5,574 nt of DNA from Acidobacteriota bacterium (GCA_021811745.1 JAJZNH010000312.1:1-5574), one strand, 5' to 3'; counted from the first letter of the stretch, positions 1 through 5,046 are shown. Numbers and translations: made by a program. The notes: generated by a model from the letters alone, not told the origin.

Positions 1-569
1 TTGTCCACGCCGTCGGTGATCATGACCACCTCACGGCGGGCTCCGGGATTGTGTGAAGGCCAGTGCTTGGCAAGGTCGGAGAGGCAAAAATACGGACTGG
101 CGGTCACGCCTGGCGTACCCGGCAGCGGCAGGTGAAGCTCACGCAGGAGCGCCTGGTGATCGGTCGTCAGCGGGCCGGCAAAGACGGCTTGGCCATTTTC
201 CATATAGGCGATAGCCATCTTTGCATTTGCCGGCATTTCTCGTATGAAGTTCTGTAGATCACCCATCTGGGTGCCCAGACTGGTGCGGGCCGAGTCATCG
301 ATCAGCAGCACCAGTTCGATCTGATGGGCGGGACCGCGCAGCGGCGTCCAATGGGTGACATTTGACAGCTTTCCGTCGACCTTCAAGGTGAGGTCGTTTG
401 GAGAAACGCTGGGAACCGCCTTGCCCTCGTGCTGGGGAAGGACGGTGACAACTGCCTGTCCCTGTCCCTCTAAGTTGCCATAATTTGCGGATGCAAATGC
501 GGGTGCGGCCATGAGCAACGACCCGGCAGCAACCCACACTGCAATGGGGAAGTGATTCAACCTCATCAT
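1..569 (-). CDS. Exported VWA-domain protein, N-terminal part (C-terminus outside window)
   Basis: I read this gene directly on the minus strand: 189 codons are open from ATG at 569 to the window edge, with no stop, so it is partial. A run GAGGAGGAG precedes the ATG, with GGAG six bases before it. A second ATG follows immediately at 566. Residues 1-27 form a Sec-type signal peptide, with a hydrophobic core and likely cleavage after APAFA (residue 27). A von Willebrand factor A fold begins around residue 84 with strand IELVLLIDDSA (84-94). The ITDG motif at 184-187 supplies the later MIDAS aspartate. The metal motif DxSxS is imperfect: D91-D-S93-A-R95. The protein should act outside the cytoplasmic membrane, probably in binding. 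It resembles the VWFA-related proteins frequent in Acidobacteria (the family TIGR03436 describes); that match is from memory. Partner and ligand are unknown. Confidence 0.85.
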   Translation of the reverse strand, partial: MMRLNHFPIAVWVAAGSLLMAAPAFASANYGNLEGQGQAVVTVLPQHEGKAVPSVSPNDLTLKVDGKLSNVTHWTPLRGPAHQIELVLLIDDSARTSLGTQMGDLQNFIREMPANAKMAIAYMENGQAVFAGPLTTDHQALLRELHLPLPGTPGVTASPYFCLSDLAKHWPSHNPGARREVVMITDGVD

Positions 570-815
570 CAGTTGCTCCTCCTCGATAGTTGCATTTGCC
601 ACTCAAACGTGCTCATAGGGTTCTAACCCCAAGCCATCCCGTTTGATGTGCGAAAAGGAAAAATGGTCTCACCAGGCCTCGCCCACCCCGCCGTGCGAGC
701 TTTACAGAAATCCGGGGCGCGATGTGCGCTATCTTCCTGTTTTCAATATCTTGCGAGATTACTTTAGTTTTCCTGGAATCGCTTCGATCTTCACTGTATA
801 CGCTAGGGTGAAGTA
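570..815. other. Divergent intergenic region between VWA gene and MFS gene
   Basis: This 246-base non-coding stretch lies between two divergently transcribed genes and must hold both promoters. It is less GC-rich towards the MFS gene (about 735-800). I see no convincing -35/-10 pair. The best AT-rich hexamer, TATACG near 797, is too close to the start at 816 unless the transcript is almost leaderless. No riboswitch or strong dyad was recognised. Confidence 0.4.
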
Positions 816-2138
816 ATGCGTTCTCTTCCCCAGAAGCCGCCGGCGCGCGGCATGGCTGCTTTTGCATCGCGCGACTTCCGGCGGTACCAACTGGCGCGCG
901 TTGCCGTAATCCTGGGCGCAGAGGCGCAGGCGGTTGCCGTTGCCTGGCAGATCTTCTCCATCACCCATCGCGCCATCGACCTGGGCTATTCCGGACTGGC
1001 GCTGTTCCTGCCTGGGCTCATCTTTCTGCTGCCGGCGGGCCACACCGCCGACCGCTTCGACCGCCGCCACGTGATCCTGTTCTGCTATACGCTTCAGGTC
1101 TTTTGCACGAGCGCTCTGGTGCTCCTGGCCCGCAATGGCACGAGCGCTGTTCTTCCCATTTACGCGGTGCTGTTTTTCATCGGCACGGGACGGGCCTTCT
1201 CCGGGCCGGCCAGTTCGGCTCTGATCCCTCATCTCGTGCCTGAAGAGCACTTTGTCAACGCGGTCACATGGGGCGGAGCTATCTTTCAGCTCGCCAATAT
1301 TTCCGGGCCGGCGCTGGGCGGGCTGCTGTTTACCCTTCCGCTGGCTCGCTTTGCGCCGGGCTCAAGGCTTGAAGGAGCAGGCATCGTCTACGTGTTCACC
1401 TTGTTCACACAAGCGTGGTTTCTGGCGTTGGTAAGTTCGCTGCATGTGCGGCCCGGTCGTATGGAACATCGCGCCGCCTCGCTCAACGTGGTGCTGGCGG
1501 GTTTCCAGTACGTGCTGCGCGCGCCGCTGCTGCTGGGGTCGCTTTCGCTGGATTTGTTTGTTGTCCTGATGGGCGGAGCGGTGGCGCTCATGCCTATCTT
1601 CGCTCATGACATTCTGCGCCAGGGCCCACGCGGGCTGGGGATGCTGCGTGCCGCGCCCGCTGTCGGTGCGGTCATCATATCGCTGGTGATGGCCCGCTTT
1701 CCGCTTCGCCGCCGGGCGGGACGCTTAATGTTCATCGCCACTTCCATCTTTGGCGTGGCAACGGTGGTCTTCGGTTTCTCGCATTCCATGTGGCTCTCGC
1801 TGACCGCGCTCGCCGTGGCTGGCACCGCCGATATGATCAGCGTCATCATCCGCGGCTCGATGCTTCAGTTGGCCACGCCGCCGCAGATGCGCGGCCGCGT
1901 CAGCGCCGTCAACTCGCTCTTCGTCGGCGCATCGAATGAAATGGGTGAGTTCGAGAGCGGACTCACAGCGCAGTGGTGGGGCGCGGTGCGGGCTACCGTC
2001 ATCGGCGGCATGCTGGCGCTGGCGGTTTCGGGGCTCTGGGCCTACCTGTTTCCCAGCCTGCGCCGGGCCGATGAGCTGACTGCCGAATCATTGCGTGAAC
2101 ATTTACCCTCGGCGCAAGAAGTCCTCTCGGGGCTCTAG
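816..2138 (+). CDS. MFS transporter, EntS-like / MFS_3 family
   Basis: This encodes a 440-residue inner-membrane protein with about 12 hydrophobic segments, the usual length for the major facilitator superfamily. The motif-A loop between helices 2 and 3 reads GHTADRFDRR (residues 75-84), matching the family's GxLaDRxGRR pattern. The C-terminal half carries the block LQLATPPQMRGRVSAVNSLF (350-369) followed by GASNEMGEFESG (371-382). This block is typical of the EntS-like MFS_3 group, which includes the enterobactin exporter, and of many uncharacterised relatives. The role is probably proton-driven export of a small molecule; the substrate cannot be told. The ATG at 816 has a weak ribosome site (AGGGTG at 805-810). 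An in-frame ATG at 852 would remove 12 residues and is a fair alternative. No siderophore biosynthesis genes are nearby, and the gene appears to be transcribed alone. Confidence 0.88.
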   Translation: MRSLPQKPPARGMAAFASRDFRRYQLARVAVILGAEAQAVAVAWQIFSITHRAIDLGYSGLALFLPGLIFLLPAGHTADRFDRRHVILFCYTLQVFCTSALVLLARNGTSAVLPIYAVLFFIGTGRAFSGPASSALIPHLVPEEHFVNAVTWGGAIFQLANISGPALGGLLFTLPLARFAPGSRLEGAGIVYVFTLFTQAWFLALVSSLHVRPGRMEHRAASLNVVLAGFQYVLRAPLLLGSLSLDLFVVLMGGAVALMPIFAHDILRQGPRGLGMLRAAPAVGAVIISLVMARFPLRRRAGRLMFIATSIFGVATVVFGFSHSMWLSLTALAVAGTADMISVIIRGSMLQLATPPQMRGRVSAVNSLFVGASNEMGEFESGLTAQWWGAVRATVIGGMLALAVSGLWAYLFPSLRRADELTAESLREHLPSAQEVLSGL

Positions 2139-2343
2139 TCTCGGCCTGTGAACACGCCATGGGGCGAACGGCGGTGCGCGGCGCTGACTCCCGCTGTGGT
2201 GAGTTGCTCTCTGTCGCCGGCAACCCAATATGGCCCAGTCAAAATAATTATTGATCGTCTCAGGCATCTCCGGGCGATCCAAACCAATCCGACACTCCAG
2301 GGAGGGAGTGTTAAAAAATGATGAAAAATAAGAGGAGGGATCG
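2139..2343 (+). other. Upstream region of the secreted orphan gene
   Basis: These 205 bases separate the MFS gene from the next plus-strand gene. They include an AT-rich island (about 2238-2256) containing the 10-bp palindrome AATAATTATT (2243-2252). The island stands out in GC-rich surroundings and is the most likely promoter zone, though I cannot assign -35 and -10 boxes. No clear intrinsic terminator for the MFS gene was found. Confidence 0.35.
2292..2311 (+). repeat. 7-bp hairpin in the leader of the secreted orphan gene
   Basis: ACACTCC (2292-2298) and GGAGTGT (2305-2311) are perfect inverted repeats around a 6-base loop, AGGGAG. The hairpin ends six bases before the first ATG of a possible leader ORF and contains the purine-rich run that could serve as its ribosome site. 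The bases after it (TTAAAAAATG) are A-rich rather than T-rich, so it is a poor intrinsic terminator on the plus strand. It may be a leader structure or a protein-binding dyad. Confidence 0.45.
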
Positions 2344-2347
2344 ATGA
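2318..2347 (+). CDS. Possible 9-codon leader ORF overlapping the next start (ATGA)
   Basis: A tandem ATG-ATG opens a 9-codon frame that would encode the basic peptide MMKNKRRDR. It ends at TGA 2345-2347, which overlaps the ATG of the following gene (2344-2346) in an ATGA arrangement. A purine-rich GGAGGG lies 11 bases upstream, inside the hairpin at 2292-2311. The overlap is the classic geometry for translational coupling. A chance origin is quite possible because the frame is so short and contains the next gene's own ribosome site. Confidence 0.25.
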   Translation: MMKNKRRDR

Positions 2348-3078
2348 AATACCCGTGGTTGCTGCTGGCGGCGATGCTGGGGTTGCCAGCTTTCAGCGGA
2401 GCGCAAATTGCGATTCCCCCAGGAACAATTCTTCCCCTTAGTCTCGATGGTTCGCTTAAAGTGTGGAAGGCCTACCCCGGTAAGGTTATCCGGGCAACGG
2501 TCATGCAGAATGTTCCCGGTACGCCCATTCACCGGGGCGCCCATGTGATCGGCCACGTCATTCGAGCTGATGTGCCGCAGGGAGGGCCGGCCCGGCTGGA
2601 AATTTCTTTTGATGCCGTCGAAATGCACGGGCGTCGCATTCCGCTCAAAGCAGATCTGCGGGCCCTGGCCTCCTTCTTTGACGTCGAGCAGGCGCAGATT
2701 CCCGAGGAGATGTCTTCCAGAGGGCTTTCGCCGGCGGACTGGACGACTCAGCAGATTGGCGGCGAAACGGACTATCGCGGCGGCGGCCCAGTGGCCAGCG
2801 GGAGTACACCCGTTGGCAAGCCTACGCCTTACGGCGTTCTGGCGTTACCCCGTGTTCAGGCGGGAGAGCCATGCCGCGGCGTCATAGGGCAGAACCGCCG
2901 GCCCCAGGCGCTGTGGCTCTTTTCCACGAATGCGTGCGGCCTTTATGGCTACAGCAACATTCGCCTCGAACACGCTGGTCGCTCGAATCCTCTGGGAGCG
3001 ATCGTTCTCGAGTCGCGAAAAGGCAAGCTGGCGCTGACCAGCGGCAGCGGCCTGCTGCTGCGGGTGCAAGGTTCGTAG
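2344..3078 (+). CDS. Exported protein of unknown function
   Basis: This encodes 244 residues with a strong ribosome site: AGGAGG at 2333-2338, five bases before the ATG. Residues 1-20 are a Sec signal peptide (hydrophobic core 4-18, cleavage after FSGA), so the mature protein starts near Gln21 and is periplasmic or extracellular. The first half (about 25-105) is rich in beta strand: a PPGTILPL start, then PGKVIRATVMQNVPG (45-59), GAHVIGHVIRA (65-75) and RLEISFDAVEMHGRRIPL (84-101). The pattern suggests a small beta-barrel or sandwich. The second half has IGGETDYRGGGPV (138-150), RRPQALWLFSTNACGLYGY (185-203) and a C-terminal SGSGLLLRV (233-241). The only two cysteines in the mature chain, C177 and C198, could form a disulfide. 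I recall similar uncharacterised proteins in Acidobacteria but know of no function. No catalytic motif is visible. Confidence 0.8.
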   Translation: MKYPWLLLAAMLGLPAFSGAQIAIPPGTILPLSLDGSLKVWKAYPGKVIRATVMQNVPGTPIHRGAHVIGHVIRADVPQGGPARLEISFDAVEMHGRRIPLKADLRALASFFDVEQAQIPEEMSSRGLSPADWTTQQIGGETDYRGGGPVASGSTPVGKPTPYGVLALPRVQAGEPCRGVIGQNRRPQALWLFSTNACGLYGYSNIRLEHAGRSNPLGAIVLESRKGKLALTSGSGLLLRVQGS

Positions 3079-3092
3079 GAAAGCCGGGACGG

Positions 3093-3554
3093 TCAGGCAG
3101 AAGGCGTGGCTGCCGTCTTCCAGTTGAGGACGTGGTAGACCGCTGGTACTTTTCCCACGTTCTTCAGGCCGTGGAGCTGATTTGAGGCATTGAAGATCAC
3201 CGAGCCGGGGCCGACGGTCGTCCATTTGCCGTTCTGGAGCGCCGCCAGCGTACCCTCGCGGATAATCATCATCTCCTCATTGGGATGCCTGTGGGGCGGG
3301 TGCGGCATCATGCCTGGATCGAGCGTGGTGACGTGCAACTCGAAGTGCTCCAGCGAGACGGTGCGCGTGTTGAAGAACTGGCGGACGGAACCATGCGCGT
3401 TGGGATGGACCGGGATGGAGTTCCAATCGAAGACCCTGGAACCCATCACGGGCTCGGATTCGGCGGGCGCTGCGGCGAGAGCCGGCTCGGCAGTAAAAGC
3501 CTGTCCGGCGACGGCGGTTGCGGCGAGAGCTGCGAAGAGATCTCTGCGGTTCAT
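3093..3554 (-). CDS. Tat-exported single-domain cupin
   Basis: This encodes 153 residues. The N-terminus MNRRDLFAALAATAVAG has the twin arginines (R3-R4) and hydrophobic stretch of a Tat signal, with probable cleavage after AEPALA (residue 27). Export after cytoplasmic folding fits a metalloprotein. The cupin core is clear. Motif 1 reads H88-R-H90-P-N-E-E94 with G101 seven residues after E94, matching HxH(x)3-4E(x)6G. Motif 2 contains GPGSVIFNASNQLHGLKN (115-132) with ligand H128 and the expected N132. H88, H90, E94 and H128 are therefore the predicted metal ligands. AAGGAG lies seven bases before the ATG. The gene follows kduD by 100 bases on the same strand and is probably co-transcribed. 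That suggests an uronate-related role, in the manner of the KdgF cupin, but KdgF is normally cytoplasmic and lacks a Tat signal, so a sugar-binding or unrelated role remains possible. Confidence 0.85.
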   Translation of the reverse strand: MNRRDLFAALAATAVAGQAFTAEPALAAAPAESEPVMGSRVFDWNSIPVHPNAHGSVRQFFNTRTVSLEHFELHVTTLDPGMMPHPPHRHPNEEMMIIREGTLAALQNGKWTTVGPGSVIFNASNQLHGLKNVGKVPAVYHVLNWKTAATPSA

Positions 3555-3599
3555 CTAGTTGCTCCTTGTTTGCCGTGCATGTATGGGAGGGTGCGGGCA

Positions 3600-3639
3600 G
3601 CCTGTGAAACCTTGCCCTTTGAGACACCGCTTCACAGGC
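3600..3639. repeat. 9-bp perfect inverted repeat between kduD and the cupin gene
   Basis: GCCTGTGAA (3600-3608) and TTCACAGGC (3631-3639) are perfect inverted repeats with a 22-base spacer. Arm centres are 31 bp apart, close to three helical turns, so both arms face the same side of the DNA. As RNA on the minus strand it would form a 9-bp stem just after the kduD stop, with no following U-tract. It may be an operator for the cupin gene, or an RNA structure that stabilises or attenuates the kduD transcript. Confidence 0.4.
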
Positions 3640-3654
3640 CGCTCGCAAGAATTC

Positions 3655-4419
3655 TCACCGGCAGAGCCAGCCGCCGTCCACTACCAGCACGTGGCCCTGA
3701 ATATAATTGCCCGCCTCGGAAGCGAGCAGGACGGCTGCGCCGGCCAGGTCGGAAGGCAGGCCCCAGCGGCCCATCGGAATGCGGCTCAGGATCGCCTGCG
3801 AGCGCACCGGATCGGCACGCAGAGCGGCGGTGTTGTCGGTGGCCATGTAGCCCGGCGCAATGGCATTCACGTTGATGCCTTTGTCAGCCCATTCATTGGC
3901 CAGGGCCTTGGTCAGCTGCGCGACAGCACCCTTGGCAGCGGCATATCCCGGCACCAGAATGCCGCCTTGGAACGACAGCAGCGATGCGGTGTTGATGATC
4001 TTGCCGCGGCCTTGCGCCAGCATCAGCCGGCCCGCGTACTGGCTGAGGAACCAGACGGCATTGAGATTGGTATTGATGACGGTGTTCCAGAACTCCTCAG
4101 GGTGCTCGGCTGCGGGTGCGCGGCGGATAGTGCCGGCATTGTTGACCAGAATGTCGATCGAACCGAACTCCTTCACCGTGTCGTCGACGAGCATGCGGGC
4201 GACGGCCTTGTCGCAGACATCGCCGGAACGGCAGATGTACTTTACGCCGGTCTTCTTGATTTCCTCAATCACCGAGTCCTGAACCTTGTCGTAGTTGTGC
4301 AGAGTCACGTTTGCGCCTGCCTGTGCGAATGCAATAGCCATGCCCGATCCCAGACCCTGTCCGGATCCGGTAACCAGCGCGTTTTTTCCCTTGAGACTGA
4401 AGAGATCGAGGATTCCCAT
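3655..4419 (-). CDS. kduD: 2-dehydro-3-deoxy-D-gluconate 5-dehydrogenase (KduD), SDR family
   Basis: This encodes 254 residues, the normal length for KduD (about 253). It belongs to the classical short-chain dehydrogenase family and interconverts 3-deoxy-D-glycero-2,5-hexodiulosonate and 2-keto-3-deoxygluconate in the cytoplasm. That is a late step in using unsaturated uronates from pectin and related polymers. The nucleotide-binding motif TGSGQGLG is at 17-24, NNAG at 93-96, and catalytic residues are N118 (NTNLN), S146, Y159 and K163. KduD-type blocks remembered from the E. coli enzyme are IDILVNNAG.IRR (88-100), SLLSFQGGI.VP (146-157), NVNAIAPGYMAT (183-194), RIP.GRWGLPSDL (213-225) and C-terminal VDGGWL (247-252). 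AAGGAG at 4426-4431 (minus strand) lies six bases before the ATG. The exported cupin follows 100 bases downstream. Specificity among close SDR relatives is not proved by sequence, but the resemblance is strong. Confidence 0.9.
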   Translation of the reverse strand: MGILDLFSLKGKNALVTGSGQGLGSGMAIAFAQAGANVTLHNYDKVQDSVIEEIKKTGVKYICRSGDVCDKAVARMLVDDTVKEFGSIDILVNNAGTIRRAPAAEHPEEFWNTVINTNLNAVWFLSQYAGRLMLAQGRGKIINTASLLSFQGGILVPGYAAAKGAVAQLTKALANEWADKGINVNAIAPGYMATDNTAALRADPVRSQAILSRIPMGRWGLPSDLAGAAVLLASEAGNYIQGHVLVVDGGWLCR

Positions 4420-4540
4420 GGTTTGCTCCTTTTGCGTAATGGCGAGAGGGAAAAGCCTCCCGCTTGTGAAATCTCCATGCCCACGCGGCCTTGATACCGG
4501 CAGTGATCGCTGCTCCCGCGCCGAGCGTGCGGCCCGCCAC

Positions 4541-4581
4541 GATCGGCGCCCGATCAGGCGCTGCCGCGGCAGGTGCAGCGC
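4541..4581. repeat. Cluster of GC-rich dyads upstream of kduD
   Basis: Three perfect dyads are packed into 41 bases. GATCGG (4541-4546) pairs with CCGATC (4550-4555) over a 3-base spacer. GCGCTGC (4558-4564) pairs with GCAGCGC (4575-4581). Nested between these is the 12-bp palindrome CTGCCGCGGCAG (4561-4572). The cluster lies 120-160 bases upstream of kduD. It may be operator DNA, a structured 5' leader of the kduD transcript, or GC-rich sequence pairing by chance. Confidence 0.35.
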
Positions 4582-4669
4582 AGGCGGCCGGCTGGGGACT
4601 CATCTGGTCCGGCCCGGATATCTGTGTCCGCCCGAATTCACTGCCAGGGCAACACTGTACAATGCCGAA

Positions 4670-4686
4670 CCGGTGATGTGCACCAG
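4670..4686. repeat. 17-bp imperfect dyad CCGGTG-N5-CACCAG
   Basis: The arms CCGGTG (4670-4675) and CACCAG (4681-4686) match as inverted repeats at five of six positions around a 5-base spacer. The odd-length symmetry and size fit a dimeric transcription-factor site. It lies about 250 bases upstream of kduD and 210 bases upstream of the aptamer. No regulator gene is present in the window to support this. Confidence 0.25.
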
Positions 4687-4800
4687 TTTCAAATACAAAA
4701 CCGGCGCCGGCAATGGCATTGCACCGATAGCAGCAAGAAATTGCATTTCCCTGTCATCTGCGGGAAGTGTCTCAGAGTCTAGCCAGAGCCACTTAATCCG

Positions 4801-4822
4801 GGATGTGACGAAGCTCACATCC
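4801..4822. promoter_or_regulatory. CRP/FNR-family-type palindrome (TGTGA-N6-TCACA)
   Basis: GGATGTGA (4801-4808) and TCACATCC (4815-4822) are perfect 8-bp arms around the 6-base spacer CGAAGC. The core TGTGA-N6-TCACA is identical to the E. coli CRP consensus in sequence and spacing. The site lies in the divergent region, about 80 bases before the TPP aptamer and about 390 bases from kduD, so activation of the receptor transcript is the more natural reading. Whether this organism has a CRP homologue with that specificity is unknown. The same sequence as RNA would be an 8-bp hairpin, but no U-tract follows it on the plus strand. Confidence 0.55.
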
Positions 4823-4835
4823 GGGGAACATCCCC
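4823..4835. repeat. GGGGA-ACA-TCCCC dyad next to the CRP-type site
   Basis: Perfect 5-bp arms, 4823-4827 and 4831-4835, flank three bases. The dyad directly abuts the CRP-type palindrome, so the two form a tandem dyad block of 35 bases. It could bind a second regulator or be coincidental in GC-rich DNA. Confidence 0.3.
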
Positions 4836-4894
4836 GCCAGCATCCCTGCCATTTGCAAAGAACCGGCCAGAAGTGTTTCAATCGTGTAAACGAA

Positions 4895-4974
4895 ACAGGG
4901 GTGCTCCACGATGTGGGGCTGAGATATACCCTCGAACCCGATCCGGATAATACCGGCGTGGGAAGTTTTCCTGT
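4895..4974 (+). promoter_or_regulatory. TPP riboswitch aptamer (THI element)
   Basis: The conserved THI-box elements appear in order. P1 is ACAGG (4895-4899) with CCTGT (4970-4974). The GGGGTGC core (4898-4904) has GGGT able to pair with ACCC (4928-4931) as P2. P3 is CTCCAC (4904-4909) with GTGGGG (4913-4918), closed by a very short 3-base loop. CTGAGA follows at 4919-4924, the pyrimidine-sensing signature. P4/P5 spans CCC (4937-4939) with GGG (4960-4962) and CCGG (4943-4946) with CCGG (4953-4956) around ATAATA, ending in the conserved GCGTGGGAAGT. The aptamer binds thiamine pyrophosphate and normally represses thiamine synthesis or uptake genes. It ends 72 bases before the TonB-dependent receptor start on the same strand. 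Confidence 0.95.
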
Positions 4975-5005
4975 CCGAGTGGCCCTCTTCCTCACCATGA
5001 AGCGC

Positions 5006-5046
5006 GAGCCTCCTTGTTTCATGCAATACGAAGCACGAGGAAGCTC
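5006..5046 (+). promoter_or_regulatory. SD-sequestering hairpin: expression platform of the TPP riboswitch
   Basis: The anti-SD arm 5006-5020 folds onto 5030-5046. GAGC (5006-5009) pairs with GCTC (5043-5046), TCCT (5011-5014) with AGGA (5038-5041), and TGTTTC (5015-5020) with GAAGCA (5030-5035, one G-U). The total is 14 pairs with one mismatch, a 2-base bulge and a 9-base loop. The ribosome site GAGG (5037-5040) is largely inside the stem, and the start codon follows at once at 5047. There is no U-tract, so control is of translation initiation rather than termination. The same arm, 5006-5020, is complementary to the aptamer's 5' strand (4892-4906) at 14 of 15 positions (two G-U), a natural antisequestor. 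A second anti-SD segment, CTTCCTC (4987-4993), matches GAGGAAG (5037-5043) perfectly. Confidence 0.8.

Larger units (their letters stand above)
4420..4894. other. Long divergent intergenic region (kduD / TonB-receptor leader)
   Basis: No convincing gene lies here, although several frames are open by chance. It must contain the kduD promoter (minus strand) and the promoter of the riboswitch-controlled receptor (plus strand). Visible content, left to right: the kduD ribosome site (4426-4431), a GC-rich cluster of dyads (4541-4581), a CCGGTG/CACCAG dyad (4670-4686), a TGTGA-N6-TCACA palindrome (4801-4822), an adjacent GGGGA/TCCCC dyad (4823-4835), and a TGTTTC/GAAACA repeat (4874-4879 with 4892-4897) that touches the 5' edge of the aptamer. 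The pair TTGCAA (4853-4858) and TTTCAA (4876-4881) has 17-base spacing and would start transcription just before the aptamer. It is only a weak promoter match. Confidence 0.45.

Noticed and set aside
295..606. 103-codon minus-strand frame at the VWA gene
   Set aside because: It is in a different frame from the VWA protein, which has the signal peptide, ribosome site and VWA strands. This frame has none of these.
796..815. TATACG as a -10 box for the MFS gene
   Set aside because: No acceptable -35 hexamer lies 16-18 bases upstream, and the transcript start would fall almost at the start codon.
759..1250. 163-codon minus-strand frame opposite the MFS gene
   Set aside because: It is antisense to clear MFS coding sequence and composed of charged, low-information residues.
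3559..4494. 311-codon plus-strand frame opposite kduD
   Set aside because: It is antisense to kduD, whose SDR motifs are unambiguous. The long frame reflects codon bias of the real gene.
4265..4603. 112-codon Ala-rich minus-strand frame upstream of and overlapping kduD
   Set aside because: It overlaps the kduD start by 155 bases in another frame, has no ribosome site before its ATG and matches no family. A decayed gene fragment in 4440-4600 cannot be excluded but nothing supports it.
4798..4835. Tandem hairpins read as a bidirectional terminator
   Set aside because: They lie between divergent genes, where no terminator is needed, and no T-tract follows on either strand. A regulator-binding dyad fits better.
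4997..5046. Alternative upstream ATGs (4997, 5021) as the receptor start
   Set aside because: Both are out of frame with the receptor. The ATG at 5047 has the ribosome site and directly follows the sequestor stem.
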